DNA of 64,000 nucleotides from Hansfordia pulvinata (lineage: Eukaryota > Ascomycota > Sordariomycetes > Xylariales): NCBI GenBank assembly GCA_006538405.1, contig BJKQ01000028.1, positions 119,976-183,975 on the forward strand, in the 5' to 3' direction. How positions within the stretch are numbered: the stretch's first letter is position 1; the number at the start of each line of letters is the position of its first letter. The notes beneath the pieces are model-generated. The model was not told the DNA's origin, made no database searches, and was given only the letters and a program-made list of their open reading frames with translations. Made by a program: the position numbers and the translations under genes. Below, in pieces: positions 39,587 through 50,441 of the stretch.

Positions 39587-39795
39587 CCCCCCCAAGGAAA
39601 CAAGGTAACCGAGCCGTCACCTTACGAGACGCACGACAGGCCAGAGAGCGCCCCCGGAAGATTGCTTCTCCGCAACAGTGCCGCGGACATCTATATAATG
39701 AAACACGTGTCACGAAGCCACACGCGATGTAGAAGAAGAGTCCCGCCAGCTCGGTTGGAGGGATACTGTGAGAATTGTAGCAGGATACAGAATGA

Positions 39796-40440
39796 TCAGT
39801 AGTCGTCGTCACCCACTACGCCCTCCCCTTCATATCTATCGTCGTCGTCATCGCCAGGCAGCGGTCGACGTGGGCCACGCCCTCCCATGCCACCAGCACC
39901 CTTGCCATCCTCCTTGGCGACAGCATCTGCAGCAAGTTAGCAGGGAGCAGGGACAGGTAAACCAGGCGAAACTCGTCTTGAGAATATGAGTGAGGGAAGA
40001 CTCACCAGCAGCGTCGACCCATTCGCTGTACACATCCACTGGTGCCGAGAGATCTGTTGCAAATCAGCTTGAAGATTCTTCTCGGAGATGTGGAAGGCGC
40101 CCACAGTTGATTCCACATTGGAACTTCTGCCCGCACACTTTGCAGTCCAATTGGCCTACGCCAGCCTTCTTGTCCATCTTGACGGCGACAGACTTTTCAT
40201 GGTTGCAGAAAAGGCATGTAAAGACGGTGGGCAGGGGATCCGCCTAACACACGACCGTTGGTTAGCACACTCGTAGACTCGTAGCCGGGAGCTGCGTCGT
40301 GGTGCATACCTTCTTTGGCCCCTGGGGCTTGCTGGCCTTCTTGCGCTTACCCTATCTCAGGCGCCGATGGGCTCTGTTAGCAAGGGTGCTGGGGCGTCAT
40401 CGGGTCTAGGAATGGTGAAGGGAGGGGCACGATGTACCAT
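39796..40440 (-). CDS. ELF1: Transcription elongation factor Elf1 (ELOF1)
   Basis: Elf1 is a small zinc protein that binds the RNA polymerase II elongation complex and helps transcription through nucleosomes. Five exons close in frame: 40438-40440 (only the start codon), 40310-40351, 40105-40243, 40006-40053 and 39796-39926, giving 120 aa. It begins [15 protein letters not shown]. The four zinc Cys are in TCLFC and CKVCG (about C25, C28, C49 and C52). [18 protein letters not shown] is the conserved C-terminal block and spans introns 3 and 4. A Gly/Arg/Asp-rich fungal tail ends GDDDY. The first exon is inferred: the ATG at 40440 is followed at once by GTACAT, and GGTAAGCGC follows a TAG acceptor, which restores MGKRK. 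The gene is convergent with UPRTase, 209 bp apart. Confidence 0.9.
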
Positions 40441-43400
40441 GACCGCGAGTGAAGCCGCGTGCTCGCAGCGGGTCGACTCTTTCTCGAGTTGGCGCAGATT
40501 CGGAGGATCCTCGCTTTGCGATGATGCGAGGATGTTATGGGCGACAGCTCGAGATAGTTCGGTCCGGCGCGCTTCGAGTGGCCTCTCTGGGGAGGAGATG
40601 AAAGGCTGGTGAGGAGGATGGAGAGGCCGAAAGGCTCGGAATGCGGCGCGTGTTGATGGGCAGGCACGCAGGCTGAACGCGACCGGAGACGCCAGCTGTT
40701 GGGAGGAACATTGACGTTGGTGGAGGGGCGGGAGTACGAGAGGTACGGGCAGGTACAGACGTGCAGTACCGGCAGTGCGGGCAAAAAAACCCACCCACTC
40801 GTGCCAGTGGCCCCTTGCCGGCGGCCCTGGCGCGATGGGCGTGGGGGCGGCACTGGGGGTTTGCGAGTTCCAAAAACCTTACCCGGTACCTACGGTACCT
40901 ACTACAACTTCAGACCGGAGGGTTGTGGAAAGCAGCCCGCTGGAGCGTGAAGTTCTTGCCTGGCAAGATACATCGAGATACATGGGTTTATCTTGTCTCT
41001 CCTTTAAGGATGCAGCCGGAGGTCTAGGTATGATTCTTATTATTATTAAAGGTGAGCTCCATGTGACTTGCAGCAGTGCTCCATTACCTAGGTAACGACT
41101 CAGGCTGTACAAGTCGTCCATGGGTGGGTGGTACATGGTCTTGTACATGATCTTGCGCCGAGATCCAACATGTACGCCATGAGCGAGTTATGACAGTGAT
41201 GATTGATTGACGAATCTGAGAAGCATCGGTCCCCTAAGAGCCGTGCAGGCAGACGTGATCCGATGTAATGCGAGGAATGATTCGTACTGAACAGCTTCAA
41301 ACGAGCAGCTGGGCAGTGTGTCTTATCTGTGGGCTGCCTCGACTCCCCCTCCGCACATGGGTGGATAGTTGGGATGTCGGCGGTCTCAAGCTTCAGCCGC
41401 TTGGAGCCGGCGGTGCCCCTCCCCCCGCTATTGGGGACCTGCTAGTCGCGGAACTGTGAGACAGGCACGGTTCTGCGGGGGCCCATGAAGTCGGCACATC
41501 GATGGATCATGTGCTCTACTCGTATGAGTGAGGAGTCTCGAGCCAATGCCAGCTACGAGTATTCCTTCGGGCTGCTTTGCCCGGCAGCCCCACGATAACA
41601 TTGGTGTCATTGCCGAGCCTCACCCCCGGGAAAGCCTACGAGCCTCGCCGCCCTTACCTTGCGTGTATGGGGACAAGGTTCAAGAGGCCATGTAGAAACG
41701 CCAACACTCGTGGCCCGGTAGGCCTTTTCCCAGGCTGCGCAACGGCGTGCGAAGGAGGCATCCATGTCCTTTTCTTCGAGCGAGTGTGCAAGCAACGTAG
41801 ACCGCGATACTGCGTGAAGGCGGCGAGCCTTGGCTTTGTTCCGGAAGGGGCTAAGGCCATTCGGTGGCGCGTGCTCCAAAGGATCTTCGTCTCCCAAACC
41901 TTGTGTCACATGGCCGCACGGCACGTGCCTCTTCCACGATCTCTTGACCAGATGCCTCGATGGGATCTCTAGTCCCAGTGCGTACTGTGGCGGATCACTC
42001 GAGCGACAGGCGAGAGACTTTGGCAACAGCTCGAGATTCCACCTGGATGAGAGAGGGGCTGTGGTTTCAGGCAAGGGTACTAGAGGTAAAGACATCCAAG
42101 CCTCTGTTATCTACGAGTACGGGCCGGCGAGGCAACTCCAGTACTGGAGTACGGGTAACCTTGCCTCCGTGCTCGTATTTCCCATATCTGTCTGCCTCCT
42201 GGCCCTGGCAGGAGTTGCTCGGCCCGCGATCGATAGATAACACACGCTTCATGGCCGCTGGCCCCTGCCGGCCCCTGACCATGAACGTCCATGTAGTAGT
42301 GTAGGGGGGTTTGTGGTATTCTGCGGAACAGCCCACGCCCGCTACGCTAAGTACTTTAGCTATCGTGCCTCCTCTTACCTACCTGAATTAGCGGTGCGGT
42401 CTCAAAGACAGCAGCAGTCTCGTACATGCACGTAGTACATGTAGCTTATGGGTGTGCTCTGGAGGTGATGTATAACAGGCAGATGTGTAGAAGGATATCC
42501 ACTCTGGTTCATCAACGTGGCGATACCTCGACCCGAAGCTGGCTGCGCGATAGCCAGCCGGGGTCCCCGTAACTGAGACGGTGCGCGTGGTCAATACCAT
42601 GCGGAGGTGCTGCAGTGTCTCTGGCCCCAACAGCTCTCTCTCCCGCTCATACGTCCACGGCCAAATGGTACTCTCGGCCGGGCCGGTCTTGGTCGCTGGT
42701 GTCTCCTGGCTGTAGCCAAACCTGAGGAGCACGATTCGTGGATGTAGCTAGCTGTACAGTCTCCGCGACCTCGTACACCAACCACGGTGCCGTCGCCATA
42801 GATCATGTGCCCCCAAGTACCACCCATGCTACCTCCCTTGGACGCTTGGCCGGCGTCGGACGAGGTGCTCGCACAGGCTTCCGGGAATTGCATCCATTGT
42901 ATCCGCGCGCGTAGTTCCCATCTCGAGCACCCCTCGTCCGACACTGGGCAATCGTGGACATGACATTCGCCCGGTCAATGCATGGGCGCCTTATCCCGAA
43001 CAGAGCGGTCGCGTCCATGCAGCGCGTGCAAGCGCCTGGCGTGCTGTGATGGATATTGGGTACTTGTGTGCAAGAGGGCAGGCCGCCCGTAAGGATGTAG
43101 GTAGGTATGTAGGTTAGGAGCCCGTAGGTTAGAAAGGCTACTTACCATGTAAGTAGGTAGGTAGGTAGGTAGCCAAGGGCGCGCAGCTGCCTCCAGAGCT
43201 GCTACAAAAGGCTGGCGAAGCTCCCATCCATCGTTTCGGTCTGCTCGATCGTATTCCGACTCGACTACCTACCTCCCACCTCCCTGCTGCCCCTCCTCAT
43301 CCCTACCTCGACCTACCTACCTACCACCTACTCACCTACCTTCCCTACCTACATACCTAGTAGAGCCCCCCTCCCCCCTTTCGCCCCTCGACTTTCGCCA

Positions 43401-43614
43401 GTCCCAGTGCTGCGGCCCTTCGTAGTGCCCCCTTCCCGTCCCGAATAGACACATGTGAGTTCCCGAGTCAGCAGCAACTACATACATCTGGCTTTGAGCA
43501 ACCGCACCTATCCGGGCCACGCTGTGCCCATCTAGTCAGTTTGCCCCCAGTTCGCAGAAGTGCTGACCATCTTCTTCCCCCTTCTCGACCCAGCGTGATC
43601 GAACAATCAGACAA
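40441..43614. other. Divergent intergenic region between the Elf1 and Urg1-like genes
   Basis: About 3.2 kb with no supported gene. It contains an ACGAGTAC word (42111) and, just upstream of the Urg1-like start, a TAGG-rich tract (43095-43175) facing a CCTA-rich tract (43263-43365). These can pair as an inverted repeat in the promoter or leader of that gene. Confidence 0.6.
43095..43365. repeat. Facing TAGG and CCTA tracts, imperfect inverted repeat
   Basis: From 43095 to 43175 the plus strand is full of GTAGG units, including about five tandem copies near 43150-43172. From 43263 to 43365 it is full of CTACC units. The two halves are complementary with roughly 90 nt between them. They lie 250-520 bp upstream of the start codon at 43615. 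Confidence 0.75.
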
Positions 43615-46174
43615 ATGGCTGGCTCGGAATCTTCTGCCGGCAATGCCGAGCTCCTCGAGGCACTCAGGTCGCTGCACAGTGGCCAGAAGCGGCTGGCTGA
43701 CGAGGTTGATGCCATCTCCCAACGCCTTGACGCTCTGGCTCCCAACACCGGCGCCGGAAGCGTTGATGTTGATTCGTCTCAAGATGTCACCAAGACTGTC
43801 ACCGGAGGGCTTTCGTCCAGCTCGCGTGCTCCCGCATCAGATGCCGGCCACTCCGCAGCAGCGCCCAACAGCCAGGCGCAAGACCTGGGCTTCACATCGC
43901 GCATCATCCTCACGTATGCATTGCTACTGGGTTCTCGCACCTCCCCCGCCGCGCGTGTTCTGTGTTGACCCATGCCGGCACAGGACCTATCCCAAGCAGA
44001 ATGGAATCGACCCCCTACCGTTGAACTGGGGCGCCGCAGATGCAGCCCAACGCGGCCCTGTGGTTGTTTCAAGGTCCGCCTCCACGCTGCGGAGACGTAA
44101 TGGTTCGTCCTAGTCCCAGTCTTAAGTTGTCTCCGCTCGACTGTAAGCTAATATCGAGATTCTACGTCAGCTGTTGGAGGTGAGTACCCTCTGCTTATCG
44201 AGGGCTTGCGCGCTATGCATTCCTAACAATGCCACACAGCCCATGGAGGGTCATACTCGATCTACTTTGCCCTTGCCCTGGCAAGCAAGCAGCTCAATGC
44301 CAATCATCGGTGCCTAGCCTCCCCCTTTTGCCTGTTCCGTAGCGAATTGCCGCCTGACCCATTCTAGACCGGACTACACAAACACCGAGCCTGCCGCCAA
44401 CATTGGTCCATTTCCCCAATGGACCGACAAGAAGAAGATTGTTGCCATGGACCCCTGGGGTCACCTTGCCCCTTGGCTCTTTGCAGACACAATGGAGAAA
44501 GAGAATGGTGAGTATCACGGCCCTGTCAGCGCTCAACATGCCGCCAGATTTGCTGAAATGTACCCCTCTTATCCAGTCGACATTAAACCAACAATCGCCA
44601 TTACGAAGGCACACATGAAGGTCGGTCTCGGGGTCATCTGCGTTGCCAGCTGCCACCCGCCATGCTAACCCACAAAAGCTCCCGGAACTCGAGGAGAGTG
44701 TCCGAAGCGGCAGGCTGTAAGTACTCCGAGCAACAGTTTTGCTACCGGAACTGAGCATTTCCAGGGTCCCTGATGGGAAGGTCTGCATCAACAGCCAAGG
44801 CGAGCTTGCCGTCACCAAATTCGCTGTCGAGCCAGTAAGTCTTGGATATTGCTCAGCAAAACTGACCTGCGCTAATCGCAACACGAAGGTGTGGTATCTT
44901 CCCGGGGTGGCGGAGCGATTTGGCATTGGTAGGCTCTGGAATCTTGCAGGCCTTGATAAATGCTGACCTGAGAAGACGAGGGAACCCTTCGGCGCTCTCT
45001 TTTTGAGTACACTGGTGGCAGCTACCCGGAGGTTTGACAAGAGAGCCCGTTGGTGTGAAACATACTGACACAGGTCCAGCTCATCACGCGAAACGACATA
45101 AAGGTATTCCTGCCACCCATTGGTGAGTTGTCTATCCATGTCTGGCGGTGTTGAATGTACTTGACCAACCCTGCAACAGGTGGCTTGACTGTGTACTGTT
45201 TCGGTGACCCCGCCAAGATGTCCGACGACAAGTCGAAGCTTGCACTCCGAATTCACGATGAGGTACGCGCCACTGGCTATGCCCGTATCCTTGCAACTTC
45301 TCACGCATCTGTAGTGCAACGGCAGCGATGTTTTTGGCTCCGACATCTGCACTTGCCGTCCTTACCTCATATTCGGCATCGAAGAGGCTGTCAAGGAAGC
45401 CCAGAACGGCGGCAGTGGAGTCGTCATTTACTTCAGAAAAGAAGGCAGAGCGTTGGGAGAGGTTACCAAGGTATGAGATCACATGCCGCCATTCCCAGTG
45501 CGCGGGCTGGAACTAACAGTGGAACAGTATCGTATGTTCGGGACACCTAGGCTTCTGTCTCGTCTGTCTGACCTGTGTGATAGTTGTGTACAACGCCCGG
45601 AAACGTGGAGAGGACCGCGCATCTGACTACTTCAAACGCACGGAGAACATCGCTGGTGTCAAAGATATGCGGTTCCAAGCTTTGATGCCCGACATCCTTC
45701 ACTGGCTGGGTATCAAGAAGATCGACCGCATGCTGAGCATGAGCAAGTGAGTACCTGCCGAGAGACCAATTGACTGGAAGCATATCACTAATCCTGTATT
45801 CTCCCAGCATGAAACACGATGCGATTGTTGGCCAAGGGTGTGTATTGTGCCGTCTGATGCCTGGGTTTTAGCTGATTTGCATGAAGCATTCCCATCCACG
45901 AACGGATCGAGCTACCCGATGAGCTGATCCCCGCCGATTCACGAGTGGAGATCGACGCCAAGATCACAGCCGGTATGTCCTGCCCCAGCTCCCTGACCAT
46001 GAGGAACGCGCTTCTGACAATAGCCCGCACGTGCTATAGGTTACTTCACGACAGGCCACCGGATGACGGACGATGAGTTGAAAGCCGTGCAAGGCCGCAT
46101 ATGGGAGGAGTAAGTTCAACACCCGTCTCCGCCCCGAACAACGTACTCACACGGACATAAGTCTTGACCACTAG
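43615..46174 (+). CDS. urg1: Urg1/Urc1-like protein with GTP cyclohydrolase II domain (uracil catabolism)
   Basis: Homologous to S. pombe Urg1 and Lachancea Urc1, GTP-cyclohydrolase-II-like proteins of the URC uracil-degradation pathway. Nineteen exons close in frame: 43615-43913, 43984-44102, 44171-44179, 44240-44309, 44368-44507, 44577-44620, 44679-44716, 44765-44834, 44889-44928, 44973-45031, 45074-45122, 45180-45262, 45315-45470, 45528-45531, 45584-45746, 45808-45837, 45887-45972, 46040-46109 and 46162-46174 (513 aa). A fungal N-terminal region contains MDPWGHLAPWLF and IKPTIAITKAHMKLPEL. The GCHII core contains IHDECNGSDVFGSDICTC, whose Cys spacing (C-x10-C-x-C, about 341/352/354) matches the zinc site of RibA, then VVIYFRKEGRALGEVTKYLVY. 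Exon 3 is 9 nt and exon 14 only 4 nt, yet both are needed to keep conserved blocks. The last junction yields a family-like DLDH ending; without it a stop follows at once. Confidence 0.93.
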
Positions 46175-47252
46175 ACGAGATGCACTTGGCCGACTGTGCA
46201 GGTGCAGCAGTCGGCACTGCGTCGGAGCACGGAGTAAGACCCCGTGGGCAAGGATGACCTGGCAGGCGTACGAGATAACCAGTCAGTGGCCGAGGACAAG
46301 AGAATATAAGAGTATCTAAATCGTCTGGACTCTGCAGGGTCTTTCCCCCGTGAGACCACGCGTGTGCCACGGCAACCAGCCCTCAGCCATGATCCCACAT
46401 GAGCCGTGGAACCATGATGACGGACGCCGATGCGGTCAAGTGTGCCTCGGAGACCACGCCTGGGCGGTGAGACGTCTACTCGTACGAAGCGGTTGGGCAG
46501 TGGGGCGGCCGCGGCATCGCGCGCGCCGGCCCGGACGGAATCTCGTAAGAAGCGACGTACTCGTACTAGTCGGTATAGTGGGGACGCGGCAATGCATGGG
46601 GTTCCCAAGCGGACCGTCGAGACCGGAATCACGATGAGCGAATGAGGGTGGGAGCGGCATCCGCGTCCAGGCTCCGGCCTGGTCTGGGCTACGTGTACCG
46701 ACCGCCTCTTCTCTGGGCTGGACCGGTGAGAAATATGGAGCAAACCTGCACGGGTAAGACGCGGAGTCTTGCACCGGGACGCGCAACGTTGTTGACGGCT
46801 AGGGGCTGGCCACCCTGCCAGGGCCGTCGCCGGTGGGTTCCCAGGTCAGAAGATCCCCCACCTCCCTGAACACTGCAGCCGAGTGATTGGACCCGAGGAG
46901 CCCGTTGGGCCGTCGTGCAGCCTCTGCCACGCCCAAGGGTAGCCGGGGAGACCACACAGGGAACAACACATAGGACAGCCCCGTCCGACTGACATGTGGC
47001 ATGGCGCCGAACATCTGGGGTATGCGTACGGGGTTGGACGGGTCGAGGTGGGACGCCTCGCTCGGCCGCCTCGACACGGATAAGAATGGCGTCTCTCCCA
47101 GCCAGACCGCTGCAGGCGACCGACCGCCTCTTTTCTCCGTACATCATCGATGACCAGTCCTGCTACCCGCCCAGTCCTTGTTCAGATGAGTACCTCAGAC
47201 CTCGAAAATCGACAGTTCCATACACATCCAGCCACAATCGGAATCCTCAATC
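46175..47252. other. Intergenic region downstream of the Urg1-like gene
   Basis: No supported gene. Two copies of the GTACTCGTAC-type word lie at 46478 and 46558. Open frames are short and overlapping on both strands. Confidence 0.6.
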
Positions 47253-47735
47253 ATGGCAAGCTTCGCAACCATGACCCGTCGCTTGCCAACCAGGCAGTCG
47301 TCTCCTCGGCCGAGAGATGATAGCAGCAGGCGCCGGCCACGCCTTATGAGAGCCACTACCACCGAGCCATCCATCACCACGTCGATCCCCTGCGCAGGCG
47401 TAGTCACGAGTGCCAATACCAGCCGACGGGCCACCGAGATCCTCAACCGCGTCGCCACATCAAACGCCACGTCGCCACCGTCGTCGAGAAGCCTGGCTAT
47501 GGATACATACGATAAGTCGACGCACCGTCTGTCTGAGAGCTCGCAAGCACAATCCATCGACAGCCAGAGTTCACGATTTTACCAAGGTAAGCCATCTCTC
47601 ATCGTGGCCTCGTTATCGCACGGAGCGCTAAGTAAAGGCACAGACTCTGCATGCTATTTCAGTTTCCCTAGTTTTGATGCGTGGGAAGACGAGGAAGCCC
47701 GGGATGAGGAGAATTCCTCAAGCCGGCCGGGCTGA
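47253..47735 (+). CDS. Small unrecognised protein, possible gene
   Basis: An uninterrupted frame of 160 codons, Ser/Thr/Arg-rich (RRLPTRQSSPRPRDD) in the first two thirds and acidic at the end (FPSFDAWEDEEARDEE). I recognise no domain. A possible 57-nt in-frame intron lies at 47587-47643, with donor GTAAGC and a CACAG acceptor. Removing it would join SRFYQ to DSACYFSFPSF, which looks more protein-like. The contrast between a basic Ser-rich part and an acidic tail suggests a real, disordered protein rather than noise, but open frames of this length also arise by chance here. It stands alone, on the same strand as its neighbours. Confidence 0.4.
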   Translation: MASFATMTRRLPTRQSSPRPRDDSSRRRPRLMRATTTEPSITTSIPCAGVVTSANTSRRATEILNRVATSNATSPPSSRSLAMDTYDKSTHRLSESSQAQSIDSQSSRFYQGKPSLIVASLSHGALSKGTDSACYFSFPSFDAWEDEEARDEENSSSRPG

Positions 47736-49109
47736 AATCTCAGAGAAAGGAGACAACTGAAGTCAAAGTTCCTTGCGCCGGCAACGATCCGGGCACAGAT
47801 CAAGGCCGAGCATCACCATGTCATTGGCCAAGGGCCATGCAGACTACTCGCCTTTGGATCTGGGTCTCCTCGAACGAGCTAGCGAAGGCGGGGCCAAAGT
47901 CGTGACGCCGAAGAACGACTGCAGCGAGCACCCCCTCCAAGAGCGCCGACAAGTTTGGAGTCCGATTGCACCTCGGGAGGGCAAAACCTCCACAACAGAT
48001 GCTGTGCAGGCGCCTTGGAGCGACAACAGTGATGCAACAGGGTTGGTGGGGTACTGGTCAGGCCCGTGGGCCACAATCTCATTGCGAGGGAGGCTGCCTC
48101 TGTTGAGCCGAAGGTCGGCTCCAGAAAGGGTCGCCCAGAGAGGGTCTCGCTTGAGTCCGGGCAAAGCCAGATGGCGAAAAGTGAGCTATCGGGATGATGA
48201 ATAACCGAGGCCAAATGAATCCCTTGAATGTGGGACATGTTGCGCTTTGTGCAGCGAGAGAAAGTCAACGACTATGTAAGATAGCAATGTGAAAGACCAA
48301 AAGAACTCTGCCGCACTGTCAACGAAATGAACTGTCTGCCTCTTGCTTGTTGCTTTATAGAGCGATGCTGGTCGCTGTTGTCATGGTTCTGATCAATCAG
48401 GAGCATGCCTAGAAGTCATATCAACGGGCTGCTAGATACCTAGTTTAGGTCTCATCACGTCTGTCTGTGACTATGGGGCGTAGTTGATGATAGCTGGGGT
48501 ACTCGTTTAGAAACAATGCATAAGAAGTCTGGGCACATGTGATGTGAGTGGTGATCTCACGGCAATTTGAAATTAGAGCAGGAACTAGGATCTTGAGGTC
48601 CACATGACATCGATCAACCAGGAACGCGGCGAAGTTCAGCATACGGACTGTCGCGAGGGGATCGACGGTAGAACTCCGGGCGAATAGAGCAAGGAGGGGC
48701 TTCTCTATCGATAACGACGACCGTGCACGGACCAGGTCTCAGGTCTTTAGCAGGCGTGCTAGTCCAGTCGCTTAGTAGCCACACACAAGTTTGAAAAATC
48801 CGGGCAATATCCAGGGTGCACGGTCGCAGGGTCAAGACGGCTTTACCAGCACTGGGGGACAGCCCTCGGGGGTACTTGTTGAACCGCAGACACTGAGTGG
48901 CTTGGACTGGTCGAAAGAGGTACCCCCACAATCCACGGCACGGCTCAGCGCAACCAGCTAATTTTTTTCCACTTGGGGCGCCATCCATCACTGCTTGCTG
49001 CTGCTACCAATTCCCGATCTCACATACATACACCTCATCCCATCTGCAACCTCTCGTCCTCAACACCGCCCCCCGTTTGCGAGTCTACAGACACACACCT
49101 CTCGCAAAT
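47736..49109. other. Intergenic region upstream of the ribosomal protein eS1 gene
   Basis: No supported gene. A 143-codon plus-strand frame (47773-48204) has no recognisable features and may be 3' flank of the preceding gene. The last 100 bases before 49110 are C- and T-rich with CACA steps, typical of a highly expressed fungal leader. Confidence 0.55.
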
Positions 49110-50441
49110 ATGGCTGTTGGAAAGTGAGTACGCCCCTCGTCGCGATCGCTTCAATCAAACCGCCCACACCGACCGTCCGGCCCATCTCGACTCTACTCGA
49201 CTTGTCACCTCGGTTTCTCTCCGCAGCGCCAGCGTCAGCCCGCGAGCCACACACATTCGGATGGATAGCCTCTTTCACAGACTGCACAATAAGAGGAGGA
49301 AGACTGAATTGCGTCATGGTGTGTGGCTTGCAGGCTCGTTGCCAGCGCTGCACTTGGCGAGGATTGCTTGGGCTGGGCTTGGATCTTGATCGCCGACGTC
49401 GCCCACTTTAGGGATTTCGGACGGCTAACTTTCTCGGTAGGAACAAGAGACTTTCGAAGGGTAAGAAGGGCCTGAAGAAGAGAACTCAGGACCCCTTCGC
49501 CCGCAAGGACTGGTACTCCATCAAGGTGAGCAGAGCCAGACAACCCCGCCGCGTCGAAAGACGCCGCAGAGTCATTACTAGATCAGTAGCTAATCTCTCA
49601 TGCAGGCCCCTTCGCCCTTCAATATCAGAGAGTACGATGGCTCCCCGCTCCGCCTTGCGCCCCGACCTGGACTATTCGACGTTTCACTCCCGTAACCGAT
49701 GCTAACGTACCCTGCAGTGTCGGCAAGACCCTGACCAACCGCTCCACCGGTCTGAAGAACGCCAACGACGCTCTGAAGGGTCGCATCGTCGAGGTCTCGC
49801 TCGCCGATCTCCAGAAGGATGAGGACCACGCGTTCCGCAAGATCAAGCTGCGGGTGGACGAGGTTCAGGGCAAGAACTGCCTCACCAACTTCCACGGCCT
49901 CGACTTCACCTCGGACAAGCTGCGCTCCCTGGTGCGCAAGTGGCAGTCTCTGATTGAGGCCAACGTCACTGTCAAGACCACCGACGACTACCTGCTCCGC
50001 CTCTTCGCCATCGCTTTCACCAAGCGTCGCCAGAACCAGATCAAGAAGACCACCTACGCCGCCTCGTCCCAGATCCGCGCCATCCGCAAGAAGATGACTG
50101 AGATCATCCAGCGCGAGGCTACCTCGTGCACTCTCCAGCAGCTCACCTCCAAGCTGATCCCCGAGGTCATTGGTCGCGAGATCGAGAAGTCCACCCAGGG
50201 TATCTACCCTCTGCAAAACGTACGTCGATCAGCTGCAGCAATCCCACTATTATGCAGACAAGTCCAATTGCACCCATGCTAACCAAGTAATTCACAGGTT
50301 CACATCCGCAAGGTCAAGCTGCTGAAGGCCCCCAAGTTCGACCTGGGCGCGCTCCTTAACCTGCACGGCGAGTCTACGACGAACGAGGACGGCCAGAAGG
50401 TTGAGCGCGAGTTCAAGGAGAGAGTGCTGGAGGAGGTCTAA
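49110..50441 (+). CDS. RPS1: 40S ribosomal protein eS1 (S3Ae family)
   Basis: A structural protein of the small ribosomal subunit platform, near the mRNA exit. Five exons close in frame: 49110-49123, 49441-49525, 49606-49631, 49718-50219 and 50298-50441, giving 256 aa, the standard length. It begins [19 protein letters not shown], with intron 1 right after the fifth codon has begun, a common place for fungal ribosomal-protein introns. Conserved blocks include [33 protein letters not shown] across intron 3, [59 protein letters not shown] across intron 4 and FKERVLEEV at the end. Intron 1 is the longest (317 nt). Codons are strongly C-ending, in keeping with high expression. Confidence 0.97.

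Noticed and set aside
44508..44576. Reading straight through intron 5 of the Urg1-like gene
   Set aside because: The 69-nt segment is in frame and open, but it has a GTGAGT donor and CCAG acceptor, and removing it restores KENVDIKPTIAITKAHMK, which fits the family better.
44294..45352. 352-codon minus-strand open frame
   Set aside because: Overlaps exons and introns of the Urg1-like gene on the opposite strand; the sense gene accounts for the sequence in full.
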